64,000 bases of DNA from UBA57 sp963577725 (GTDB lineage Archaea > Thermoproteota > Nitrososphaeria > Nitrososphaerales > UBA57), in contig JAKZTE010000003.1 in assembly GCA_047517285.1 (NCBI GenBank), positions 1 through 64,000 of the forward strand, written 5' to 3'. Every line of letters starts with the position of its first letter. Position 1 is the first letter of the stretch. This document shows, piece after piece, positions 44,817-53,212 of this stretch. The position numbers and the translations under genes are program-made. The notes beneath the pieces are model-generated. The model had not been told where the DNA came from and did not search any database. It saw nothing but the letters and a program-made list of their open reading frames with translations.

Positions 44817-45575
44817 TTGAAAGTGGTAAGAGCGCAAAATTCCAGTAATGCATTGAACAATAGACTATCCGCACATGCAAATTATGCGAAATTCGAAATA
44901 AATGACTGGATAATTCCGAAATTAGAAATTAAAGAAGATGACCGAGTATTAGACATAGCATGTGGAAATGGAAAACAACTAATTCCAATAAGTGAAATAA
45001 TTAATGAAAATGGATCAGTCACAGGATTAGACATATCAAAAGATCTTCTAAATGAAATTGAATCAAATGTAGAAAGAGATAATGTATTTTTAAAAAATGG
45101 AAGCATGGAAGACATAGGTAATGAATTCAAGGATGCTGAATTTGATTTGATTTTATGTTGTTTTGGTTTATATTATTCAAAAGATTATAAAAAAACAATT
45201 AAAGACGTATACGATAAGTTAAAAGAAGGAGGCAGATGTTTTGTTTGTGGGCCAATCAAGAGAAATAACAAAGAATTAACCGATATACATGAAACTTTTG
45301 AGGAACTTCCTGAAGAATATAACATGCACAATAATTTTATGGAATCAAAAGCTTTACCATATTTTGAAACACTATTTGGAGAAGTAAAAATAGATATTTT
45401 TGAAAATCCTGTCGCATTTCCTAGTAAAGATGAATTATTAAGATACTGGAAATCTTATACATTGTTTGAAAAGGAAGAACAGAATGAATTTGAGAAAGTA
45501 ATCGAAGGCATATTCGCAAAAGAAAATAAGTTTATAACAAAAAAAGTAGTAATGGGAATATCAGCTAGGAAATGA
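44817..45575 (+). CDS. Class I SAM-dependent methyltransferase
   Basis: The 252-residue protein has motif I VLDIACGNGKQLIPISE (about 44-60), a motif II acidic residue after it (GLDISKDLL), and motif IV FDLILCCFGLYYSKDYKKTIKDVYDKLKEGG, resembling the UbiE/Methyltransf_11 group. The substrate is unknown. The start is TTG at 44817. It overlaps the PIG-L deacetylase gene by 4 bp (ATGA), and both open the surface-sugar region, so it may methylate a sugar or lipid-linked glycan. Confidence 0.82.
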   Translation: MKVVRAQNSSNALNNRLSAHANYAKFEINDWIIPKLEIKEDDRVLDIACGNGKQLIPISEIINENGSVTGLDISKDLLNEIESNVERDNVFLKNGSMEDIGNEFKDAEFDLILCCFGLYYSKDYKKTIKDVYDKLKEGGRCFVCGPIKRNNKELTDIHETFEELPEEYNMHNNFMESKALPYFETLFGEVKIDIFENPVAFPSKDELLRYWKSYTLFEKEEQNEFEKVIEGIFAKENKFITKKVVMGISARK

Positions 45576-46270
45576 CAATAAATTACAAGAACAAGAAATT
45601 ATTAGTTATTGCCCCTCATCCTGATGATGAAGTCCTTGGATGTGGAGGTTTAATTTCAAAGGTTAAAGCAGGTGGTGGAAAAGTTCATGTTTTATGTTTT
45701 ACAGTAGGAAATATCAAACAATACGGAGGGATTAGTAACTCCGAGAAAAGAATACTAGAAATGAGTAAAGTAATGAAATATCTGAAAGTAGATTCATTTG
45801 ATTTAGCATGGGCAGGTGATGAATATCACCTTAAACTCGACAAAGTTCCACAAAAGGATTTGATAAACACTATTGAGAAAGGTGAGGTTTCATTATCAAC
45901 AATAAACCCGGACATAGTGGCGATTCCTTTCATAGGTTCGACAAATCAGGATCATGTTGCGGTTGCCAAAGCTAGTTTTACAGCATGTAGACCTGTTAGA
46001 AATAAGGAGAAAGGTATTACAAAAATGGTGTTATCATATGAACAACCTGAAACAAATTGGACTAGAAAGAGGTTTCATCCTAATTTTTATGTTGATATAT
46101 CAAAAGAATTGAAAAAGAAAATCAAGGCATTATCTTTGTATTCGTCTCAAGTAAGAAGTAAGAACCATCCCAGAACACCAAGAGTGATTGAGAATATAGC
46201 AGAACTTAGAGGTACCGAGATAGGTGTAAAATATGCTGAAGCATATGAATGCCATAGATTGATAATTTAA
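45572..46270 (+). CDS. PIG-L/LmbE family N-acetylglucosamine deacetylase
   Basis: The 232-residue zinc hydrolase has the motif APHPDDEVLGCGGLISK (His, Asp, Asp; about 13-27) and the second zinc ligand in STNQDHVAVAKASF. Family members deacetylate GlcNAc-linked lipids or intermediates. It is translationally coupled to the methyltransferase just upstream. In context it could remove an acetyl group from an amino sugar in the surface glycan; the substrate is unknown. Confidence 0.88.
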   Translation: MTINYKNKKLLVIAPHPDDEVLGCGGLISKVKAGGGKVHVLCFTVGNIKQYGGISNSEKRILEMSKVMKYLKVDSFDLAWAGDEYHLKLDKVPQKDLINTIEKGEVSLSTINPDIVAIPFIGSTNQDHVAVAKASFTACRPVRNKEKGITKMVLSYEQPETNWTRKRFHPNFYVDISKELKKKIKALSLYSSQVRSKNHPRTPRVIENIAELRGTEIGVKYAEAYECHRLII

Positions 46271-46279
46271 TTAGAAAAG

Positions 46280-46290
46280 AATTTATTATG
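46280..46290 (+). promoter_or_regulatory. TATA-like element before the epimerase gene
   Basis: AATTTATTATG is centred about 28 bp before the ATG at 46313. Confidence 0.4.
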
Positions 46291-46312
46291 TATGAAGAAG
46301 TAGAGTAATAAA

Positions 46313-47287
46313 ATGAAAATATTAGTTACGGGTTCTTCAGGTTTTTATGGTTCGCATTTAATTGATTCGTTATTAAAGGAAACGGATGCAGAAATATACG
46401 GAGTAGACAATCTGCATAGATTAGAAGATTTTCCAGTAGATCCATTTGAAATAATTGAAGACAAAGAGAAATTTAATGAGAGGTTTGTCAGTTGGGAAAT
46501 GGATTACAGGAATTTAAAAGCAGAAAAAATTGACGAGGTAGGAATTGATACAATAATTCATCTGGCCGCATTGGTATCAATTCCAGAATCAATGCAGAAA
46601 CCGATGGAATATTTTGAATCAAATGAAAAAGGAACGTTTATTCTGTGTCAAGAATTATTAAAAACTAGAAGTAAACCATTTTTAATTTATGCATCTTCGC
46701 CAGAAGTATATGGGAATCCTGTATATACGCCAATGGATACGGACCATCCTTGTAGTCCTAGAAGTGTCTATGCTGCAACAAAATTGGCGGCAGAAAAACA
46801 ATGCATGGTATTACATGAATGGTATAAATATCCAGTTTCAGTAATTAGAAATTTCAACACATATGGTGAGAATCAGAGTAATTCATATAGAGGATATGCA
46901 GCAGTAGTACCAGAATTTGTAACTAGAGCAATAAAAGATGAGAATATCAAGATTCACGGAAATGGGAAACAGACTAGAGATTTGATGTATGTAAAAGACG
47001 CAGTAGAAGCATACGTAAGAGTAATGAAAGAAAGGGAAAAGACGCAAGGAGAAGTATTCAATATAGGAACTGGTATTCAGACAAGCATATTAGATCTTGC
47101 AAAGAAGATTATAGACATATCAGGTTCTTCGTCTGAACTAGTTTATGAATCAGAAAGGGCAGCAGATCTAGAAAGATTAGAAGCGGACTGTAGTAAAACA
47201 AAGAAATTATTAAAATGGAAACCAGAATATACCATAGATAAAGGTTTAGACATAACAGTTTCGTGGTTTAAAAAATTATTAGAATAA
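46313..47287 (+). CDS. NAD-dependent sugar epimerase/dehydratase
   Basis: The 324-residue extended SDR protein has the NAD loop TGSSGFYGSHLIDSL (GxxGxxG, residues 7-13), HLAALVSIPESM, SSPEVYGNP and the catalytic YAATKLAAE (YxxxK). Sequence features (NTYGENQSNSYRGYAAVVPEFVTRAIKDENIKIHGNGKQTRDLMYVKDA) match UDP-glucose or UDP-GlcNAc 4-epimerase-like enzymes. It probably supplies a nucleotide sugar to the glycosyltransferases downstream. No truncation. Confidence 0.9.
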   Translation: MKILVTGSSGFYGSHLIDSLLKETDAEIYGVDNLHRLEDFPVDPFEIIEDKEKFNERFVSWEMDYRNLKAEKIDEVGIDTIIHLAALVSIPESMQKPMEYFESNEKGTFILCQELLKTRSKPFLIYASSPEVYGNPVYTPMDTDHPCSPRSVYAATKLAAEKQCMVLHEWYKYPVSVIRNFNTYGENQSNSYRGYAAVVPEFVTRAIKDENIKIHGNGKQTRDLMYVKDAVEAYVRVMKEREKTQGEVFNIGTGIQTSILDLAKKIIDISGSSSELVYESERAADLERLEADCSKTKKLLKWKPEYTIDKGLDITVSWFKKLLE

Positions 47288-47308
47288 ACAAATAACAGCA
47301 GTGGTAGA

Positions 47309-47318
47309 TTTTATAAAG
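47309..47318 (+). promoter_or_regulatory. TATA-like element before the first glycosyltransferase
   Basis: TTTTATAAAG is centred about 27 bp before the TTG start at 47340. Confidence 0.45.
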
Positions 47319-47339
47319 AATATCTGCAAATAGTCTATA

Positions 47340-48242
47340 TTGAATAATAATCAAGTAACTATTCTGAATGATGCAGCTTGGGTAGGTTATGAATTAGCAA
47401 ATGGGCTCAGAGAGGTAAATATGGATGTTAAATATTTGCCGAGAAATTATGCAGGTCCGAATGTAGATACGAATGCACTGTATTCGGTGTATGGAAAAAT
47501 CATAAATCCTTTTGTAAATGCGATTAAAGCAAAAGGAATAATACATGTGAATTATGCATTACAAGATGCATTTTTTGTACGATTAATTAAGAAAGAAATC
47601 AATGTATTGCATTGTCATGGAACAGATTTATTTGGATTGTATGATGAAGAATTTAAAAAAAATAGTAAAGACTTGACAAGATGGAGTAAAATTATTGAAG
47701 GAAATTTGAAATATGCCAATTCAGTAATTGTCTCAACACCAGAAATGCTGAAATTAGCAAAAACAGTTAGACAAGATGCAGAGTATTTACCTAATCCAAT
47801 AGATACAACTAGATTTTGTCCGAAGGTAAAACAGAATTCGCAATTAAAAGCAATTGGATTTAATTCATGGTATGAAAGAGTGCCAAAATATTTAATTGAA
47901 CTTATGAAAAAAAATGGCATTAAAGTAGACGTACATGACAGAAGACCATTTTCATATCTAGAATTACATAAAAATTTGAAGGAATATGACATATATATTG
48001 ACAGAATATTTACAAAAGGAGTATCGTCTCACAGTAAAACATGTTTAGAAGCCATGTCCTGTGGTCTAGTAACTATAGATTACAGGCATAAAGACAATGT
48101 AAATGAGCGAGTAATTGAATTGTTAGATGAAGTTGAAAGAAAAAAGGAATCAGAAAACAACAGACAGTTCATAATTGATAATCATGATAGGAAAAAGGTA
48201 GTTAAGAAACTATTAAACATATATAGAAAACAAGTAGAATGA
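47340..48242 (+). CDS. Glycosyltransferase, GT-B fold (GT4-like)
   Basis: The 300-residue protein reads as a compact GT-B enzyme: N-terminal AWVGYELANGLREVNMDVKYLPRNY, acceptor-domain YALQDAFFVRLIKKEINVLHCHGTDLFGL, linker STPEMLKLAKTV ... YLPNPIDTTRFCP (typical of GT4), and the donor-side GVSSHSKTCLEAMSCGLVTI motif with Glu. It is shorter than the usual about 370 residues. The start is TTG. It overlaps the next glycosyltransferase by 4 bp. Substrates are unknown. Confidence 0.85.
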   Translation: MNNNQVTILNDAAWVGYELANGLREVNMDVKYLPRNYAGPNVDTNALYSVYGKIINPFVNAIKAKGIIHVNYALQDAFFVRLIKKEINVLHCHGTDLFGLYDEEFKKNSKDLTRWSKIIEGNLKYANSVIVSTPEMLKLAKTVRQDAEYLPNPIDTTRFCPKVKQNSQLKAIGFNSWYERVPKYLIELMKKNGIKVDVHDRRPFSYLELHKNLKEYDIYIDRIFTKGVSSHSKTCLEAMSCGLVTIDYRHKDNVNERVIELLDEVERKKESENNRQFIIDNHDRKKVVKKLLNIYRKQVE

Positions 48243-49357
48243 TTATGAAAATAGCAATAATACATTACGATATATCTATGCAAACTGGTGCGCAAAGATT
48301 AGTGCTAGGAATGGGAAATTCTTTAAAGAAACTAGGTCATGAAGTTGCTTATTTTACTGCTATTTACGATGAGGAAAAGGCATTTGAAGAGTTTAGAACA
48401 GAAAATGTCATAGTTAGTAATGGAAAGCTAGATTATTTTGGAAAATTTAGAGCAATAACTGCATACCGAGAAAGTAAAGAGATGATGAAAACTGGGATTG
48501 ATGAATTTAAACCCGATTTGTTTGTGTTTAGTTCAAATTATTATCTGGCAGATAAATATAAACCATCAATGATATATTGTCACCATCCAGAACAATTATT
48601 AGTTAAAAAAAGTGATTTAATCAGAAGATTATTACATTTTCCAATAGATCGAGCAGAGAATAAAGGATTCAAAGAAACAGATTCAATATTATGTAATTCT
48701 GATTTTACAAAAAGTGCAATTCATGAGAAATTTAACAGAGATAGTACAATTATCTTTCCAGGAGTTGATATAGATAAATTCACACTGAATGAGACAGATA
48801 ATAGATACATTCTGACAGTCAATAGAATTGTTCCAAATAAGAATCTTATATTCTCAATAGAATTGATTAAAAAAATGAAGAAAAAAGACAATAAAATAAG
48901 ATTAATCATCGTCGGAGTAAAACAATTAGGATTTGAATGGCATTTAGATGAATTAAATAAGAAAATTAAAGAATTAGATTTAATCGATAATGTAGAAATT
49001 CACACAAATGTAACAGATTCAGAATTAGTGAATTCATACAAGAATTGTAGTGTATTTTTATATACGCCCAAAGAAGAACATTTCGGGATTGCGCCAATTG
49101 AAGCAATGGCATGTGGAAAACCTGTAATTGCATTCAATACAGGCGGGCCAAAAGAAACTATAATCAACAATATAACTGGATACTTGTTACAAGATGATTT
49201 AGATCAATGGGAGGATAAGATATTTAATCTGTTAGAAAATAATCAAAAGAGAATGAAAATGGGCATATCAGCGAGAAATAGAGTAGTGAATGAATTTAGT
49301 TGGGATGCGTTTATGAGAAAGATAAAAGAAGATTTAGAACAGATACAAATTAGTTAA
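48239..49357 (+). CDS. Glycosyltransferase family 4
   Basis: The 372-residue GT4 protein shows an N-terminal GAQRLVLGMGNSLKKLGHEVAYFT, CNSDFTKSAIHEKFN, FPGVDIDKFT (linker motif), LTVNRIVPNKNLIFSIELIKKM and the donor-binding EHFGIAPIEAMACGKPVIAFNTGGPKET (EX7E). It resembles Alg2-type mannosyltransferases. It is translationally coupled to the glycosyltransferase upstream, and its 3' end overlaps the convergent fusion gene by 4 bp. Confidence 0.93.
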   Translation: MIMKIAIIHYDISMQTGAQRLVLGMGNSLKKLGHEVAYFTAIYDEEKAFEEFRTENVIVSNGKLDYFGKFRAITAYRESKEMMKTGIDEFKPDLFVFSSNYYLADKYKPSMIYCHHPEQLLVKKSDLIRRLLHFPIDRAENKGFKETDSILCNSDFTKSAIHEKFNRDSTIIFPGVDIDKFTLNETDNRYILTVNRIVPNKNLIFSIELIKKMKKKDNKIRLIIVGVKQLGFEWHLDELNKKIKELDLIDNVEIHTNVTDSELVNSYKNCSVFLYTPKEEHFGIAPIEAMACGKPVIAFNTGGPKETIINNITGYLLQDDLDQWEDKIFNLLENNQKRMKMGISARNRVVNEFSWDAFMRKIKEDLEQIQIS

Positions 49358-51318
49358 AACAGATTTGAATCAATTTGTAAAGAACTATTAGGAAATACTA
49401 CTGCATCAGTATCATTGCCGTGTTGTTTTTGTAATTCACGAATGAGTAAATCCCAGTTATTGAAAATTTTGACGTCTTCTGAATAATGATCGTAGATATA
49501 ATTTTGATTAATTGTAGGACAATAAAATATAAGATTTCGATTTCGTAGTGGGCCGCCAAATGTTCCATGTTTATCTCTACGAATATGGTGAATCATTCCT
49601 TTACCTACTAATCCATGTTCGCCAATTCCTTCAGATGCAGATGTGATTATGACAATTGTTCCGCCTTTTCGGACAATTTCTTTATCTGAATCTCGAGAAC
49701 CCCATACATTGAGTGAATTTAATGCAAGTAAGAACCATGTGTCACGAGGAAAGGCATTAAAAATTCCAACGTCCATGTTGTACGGAGCATTTGTGGAATA
49801 AACTTCAAGAGCTTTCTTTGAGGCAGTATTGAATACATCGACAGGATTTCCGGAATATATAGAAGCAGTATCGCCAAGAGAATTAGAGATAGTATTAACA
49901 ATAAAATCTAGCCCGGCCATATTTGCTGCCTCTTCTATATCAGCTCTTCTGCTATTGTTCTCAACTTGTCCAATTTTACCTTGAAGAGATTTATTGACAG
50001 GTCTATGGTTTACGTCAATAGATTCGATGCCTGCAAGGCCAGGCAATACGATTTTTCCACCGCCACTAAAACCAGCATAAGGATGTGGCATCAGAGTTCC
50101 AATTCCAATTTTAAGATCTGCTTGAAGGTATAAGTTGTCGATATATACAGGAGTGCCAGCAGATGTTTCTCCCAGATATTTATTGTTTTGATAAGCGCTA
50201 TGGCAGTATATTTTATATTTAGAAACGATTTTTGTTCCTAGTTTCTTACACAATTCATTGTGAGTTAGGGATCTATGAGTTCCTGTACTGATAATGAAAT
50301 AGATATTTTCATCAGATAGGCCAGAGTGGTGAAGTTCGTCTAGAATAAAGGGAATAATTCTGAAGGCTTGAGTGGGTTTAGTTAAATCATCGACTGCAAT
50401 ACAAACGGAATTTTTTTGTTTAGCAAGAACAGATAATTTTTCTGAATTAATTGGATTGGAAATTGAATACGAGATATCTTCTTCAGAGATTGCCGATGCG
50501 TCGTTCATTTGAGAGATATTAATATTCCAAGATTCAGGAAAAGTCAGATTTAATGATTCATTACCATACCAAGATTTCCAAGGTACAGAAATAGAATTAA
50601 TTTCCTTAATATACGACCAATCAAAGTCTTTCATTAGTAGTTCGGTGAATCGGAGATCAAGGTTTTCATCAATATTTAGTGAACGTTCAGGAGGCATAAT
50701 ATATGCATGACTCTTAGTTCCTTTGAGTGATTTTGAATTTATGAGAATATCGCGTTTAGTAGCATAAATTGCTCCATTTCTTATATACACAGGAGGAAGA
50801 GATTGCCGTGGCATATTTTCTACGGTTTCATCTGCATAATCAACTAATTCATCATTAACAATTTTTTTCATTCTATGAGGATGTATAGCACCAACGTCGA
50901 CAACACTAATAACAGAATCATAATCAGATGTGAACAATTTGGTTACACAATAATCAATATCGTCTGCAGTACGTAAGGGAGTTGTAGGTTGTAGCATTAC
51001 TACTGCGTCGTAAGTAATGTTTTCTTTTTTCTCAAGTTCCAATATTGCATGAGTAAGAACGTCAATAGCTAATGAATCATCTTGTGCCAATGAATCAGGG
51101 CGAATAAACGGAACAGACGCTCCATAGGATTTAGAGATACGAATAATTTCGTCGTCTTCTGAAGATACAATAAGATTAGACAGAGTTTTTGATTTTAATG
51201 CTTCTACAATTGTATAAGATATAAGAGGGCGATTCAAGATAGGTTTAATATTTTTTCTAGGAATGGTTTTTGACCCTCCTCGAGCAGGAATAATACCAAG
51301 AATACGCTTATCAGCCAT
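49354..51318 (-). CDS. CMP-nonulosonate cytidylyltransferase fused to LarA-type (DUF2088) racemase domain
   Basis: The 654-residue protein has two parts. Residues 1 to about 230 are a NeuA/PseF-like cytidylyltransferase: GIIPARGGSKTIPRKNIKPI, VMLQPTTPLRTADDID, PVYIRNGAIYATKRD. Residues about 240-654 match LarA nickel-pincer-nucleotide racemases: DDLTKPT 310-316, GTHRSLTHNE 346-355, HPYAGFSGGGKIVLPG, and VNH. His412, Lys422 and His438 keep the 10- and 16-residue spacing I recall for the LarA residues H174, K184 and H200. The next gene upstream is NeuB-like, 3 bp away. LarA homologues racemise or epimerise 2-hydroxy acids; the physical link to CMP-sugar activation suggests epimerisation of a nonulosonate, or of its precursor. 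This is inference. Confidence 0.88.
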   Translation of the reverse strand: MADKRILGIIPARGGSKTIPRKNIKPILNRPLISYTIVEALKSKTLSNLIVSSEDDEIIRISKSYGASVPFIRPDSLAQDDSLAIDVLTHAILELEKKENITYDAVVMLQPTTPLRTADDIDYCVTKLFTSDYDSVISVVDVGAIHPHRMKKIVNDELVDYADETVENMPRQSLPPVYIRNGAIYATKRDILINSKSLKGTKSHAYIMPPERSLNIDENLDLRFTELLMKDFDWSYIKEINSISVPWKSWYGNESLNLTFPESWNINISQMNDASAISEEDISYSISNPINSEKLSVLAKQKNSVCIAVDDLTKPTQAFRIIPFILDELHHSGLSDENIYFIISTGTHRSLTHNELCKKLGTKIVSKYKIYCHSAYQNNKYLGETSAGTPVYIDNLYLQADLKIGIGTLMPHPYAGFSGGGKIVLPGLAGIESIDVNHRPVNKSLQGKIGQVENNSRRADIEEAANMAGLDFIVNTISNSLGDTASIYSGNPVDVFNTASKKALEVYSTNAPYNMDVGIFNAFPRDTWFLLALNSLNVWGSRDSDKEIVRKGGTIVIITSASEGIGEHGLVGKGMIHHIRRDKHGTFGGPLRNRNLIFYCPTINQNYIYDHYSEDVKIFNNWDLLIRELQKQHGNDTDAVVFPNSSLQIDSNLF

Positions 51319-51321
51319 GAA

Positions 51322-52263
51322 TTAACTTCCTTCCCAATTGTATATAGTTTTTCCATTGATTTTAGAAGCAAAACGCCCACGATAATAATCTCGATTAAGT
51401 AATTCTTCATAACTTAAAGAATGGGTTTTTGAACCCAGCATATCTTCATAGTCTGGAATAGTTTCTACGAGTTTAGATAATTCATCATGAGTAAACTTTG
51501 AATGGTCGACAATGTTTTTTAATTGTTCAGGATTAACAGATACAGGGCCATCTTTTGTTTGTAAGTCGTCAAGTATAGTAAAATGACGCTCTATTACATC
51601 AGCGCCTTTCCACATTGCTAAGATATCTGGATCAATTCCATGTTGGCTAGGACGAGTATGATCACTAAATCCTACAGAATCAGTAAACTGACGAAGATAA
51701 TCAATTCTATTAAGATTTAGTTTGTCTACAGGCGTTGGATAAATTGTAACACAATGTAAAAATGAAAAGTTTTGGTCGCTAAGTATATCAGCAGTAGTTT
51801 CAATTTCCGCATCATGAGTCGCACCTGTTGAGACATAAATATGATTAAATTTATTTTTTAAGTCATTAATTAATGGAAAACTTGCACAATCATAACTTGC
51901 AATTTTGATTTCTTTAAAACCGAGTTCAATAATAGGCTCGAGCCGATTACGATTAAACACAGTAGTAAGAGGGATTACACCTGCAGCTGAACATTCGTCT
52001 ATAAACAGAGCGTGTATGTCAAATCCAAGTTCCAATTTACTTAATCTTTCGAACTCGGGCGAGTAAGGTCTCTTAATGGATTTTATAACGCCATTAGAAG
52101 TGACTCCATCTTCAAATCGTTCTCGAAAAGTCAAATCTTCGGAGAAAATTGTTTGTATCTTAACATGTGATGCGCCAGAATCCGCTGCGCGCCAAATCAT
52201 ATCTTTTAGAATATTTACATCGCCGTTATGATTTTGACAAAGTTCAGCAATTATTTTTGTCAA
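51322..52263 (-). CDS. neuB: NeuB-like sialic/legionaminic/pseudaminic acid synthase
   Basis: The 313-residue TIM-barrel synthase has IIAELCQNHNGDVNILKDMI, SGASHVKIQTIFSEDL, FIDECSAAGVIPLTTVFNR, IKIASYDCASFPLINDL, YVSTGATHDAEIE, and GFSDHTRPSQHGIDP followed by ADVIERHFTI, all NeuB barrel features. It condenses phosphoenolpyruvate with a six-carbon amino sugar to a nine-carbon acid. Common NeuB proteins are about 340-350 residues with a C-terminal SAF domain; here only about 30 residues (SYEELLNRDYYRGRFASKING) follow the barrel, so the SAF domain is absent or vestigial. The start is a TTG at 52263. Confidence 0.92.
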   Translation of the reverse strand: MTKIIAELCQNHNGDVNILKDMIWRAADSGASHVKIQTIFSEDLTFRERFEDGVTSNGVIKSIKRPYSPEFERLSKLELGFDIHALFIDECSAAGVIPLTTVFNRNRLEPIIELGFKEIKIASYDCASFPLINDLKNKFNHIYVSTGATHDAEIETTADILSDQNFSFLHCVTIYPTPVDKLNLNRIDYLRQFTDSVGFSDHTRPSQHGIDPDILAMWKGADVIERHFTILDDLQTKDGPVSVNPEQLKNIVDHSKFTHDELSKLVETIPDYEDMLGSKTHSLSYEELLNRDYYRGRFASKINGKTIYNWEGS

Positions 52264-52283
52264 TATAATTTAAAATTGAATTG

Positions 52284-52296
52284 CTAAAATATAAGC
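52284..52296. promoter_or_regulatory. Shared AT-rich core, neuB-like / TIM-barrel gene
   Basis: The divergent starts are 52263 (TTG, minus) and 52316 (ATG, plus). CTAAAATATAAGC lies at their midpoint; it reads AAAATATAA on plus and TTATATTTT on minus. Each start is about 26-27 bp away. Confidence 0.5.
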
Positions 52297-52315
52297 CTGT
52301 TATTAATAATAACAT

Positions 52316-53212
52316 ATGATAGGTGCTTCTACTTCATATTATGGGTATCATGGAGAATCAATTGAAGATAAGGTAAAGAAATTAATCGACGTATTTACGA
52401 GATGTGAAATGCAGCCATATATTCAGATTGGAGCAGGAAAAAATAATACCGAATACAAGGAATTAGTTAAGATATTGAATAACTATAGAGATGGAAATAA
52501 AGTAATTTACACCATACATCAAAGTATTTGGTTACCTTCAGATGATTTCTACATAAATATTGCAAGTTCAAATGAACAAGTTAGAGAAAGTAGCATTAAT
52601 TGTATAGAAAGAAATATTGAATTTGCAAGAGACATAGGAGTGAAAAACATATCGTTTCATGGAGGTTATGCAACAAACATTTTGTCTCAGAAACAGGAAT
52701 TTGCCCCATTGGATTCACAAGATAGTATTAGTTATGAAGAGGCATACAGTAATTCAATCTACTCACTGAATAGATTAATTGACATAGCAGATGGAGATGT
52801 TAAATTAAGTATAGAAAATTTTAACTTTCGGCCTGAAAGAAGGTATTTATTTTCAAGAGTTGAAGATTTTGATAAAATACCAGATAAAATAGGAGTGATT
52901 ATGAATATCGGACATCTATACTATACTAAAATGAGATTAAAACAGGATGATTATATTACAGGAATGATTAATGCGTTGACAGATAAGGTAAATGAGATAC
53001 ATATTAACGATAATGATGGTTCTGAAGATTTGCATAAACTTGTGGGCAAGGGAGATATTCCAATAAAAGAAATACTGTCGCAGATTAAAGAAAAAATAGA
53101 TCTGCCGCATTTAATTATTGAAGCGCATAAAGAGAGACATGGTTATTCAGATGATGACCTTATGAATAATATATTAGAACTAAGAGAAATAACCAGAGAC
53201 TATATTGTTTGA
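52316..53212 (+). CDS. Sugar isomerase-like TIM-barrel protein (AP endonuclease 2 superfamily)
   Basis: The 298-residue protein is an xylose-isomerase/endonuclease IV-like barrel: strand and loop sequences VIYTIHQSIWLPS, VKNISFHGGYATNIL, VKLSIENFNFRPE (Glu), GVIMNIGHLYYTK (His), VNEIHINDNDG and LIIEAHKE hold the metal-ligand pattern (H, E, H, E-type). It could be a sugar isomerase or epimerase. Its position among nonulosonate genes, divergent from neuB, makes a sugar-precursor role likelier than DNA repair. The 3' end overlaps the convergent dehydrogenase by 13 bp. Confidence 0.75.
   Translation: MIGASTSYYGYHGESIEDKVKKLIDVFTRCEMQPYIQIGAGKNNTEYKELVKILNNYRDGNKVIYTIHQSIWLPSDDFYINIASSNEQVRESSINCIERNIEFARDIGVKNISFHGGYATNILSQKQEFAPLDSQDSISYEEAYSNSIYSLNRLIDIADGDVKLSIENFNFRPERRYLFSRVEDFDKIPDKIGVIMNIGHLYYTKMRLKQDDYITGMINALTDKVNEIHINDNDGSEDLHKLVGKGDIPIKEILSQIKEKIDLPHLIIEAHKERHGYSDDDLMNNILELREITRDYIV

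Noticed and set aside
49354..51318. Two genes wrongly joined by a sequencing error
   Set aside because: The reading frame is open throughout with a natural linker (about 230-300) and both domains complete, so a true fusion is more likely.
52316..53212. Deoxyribonuclease IV (DNA repair)
   Set aside because: It has the superfamily barrel, but the sequence is not clearly Nfo and the context is sugar metabolism.
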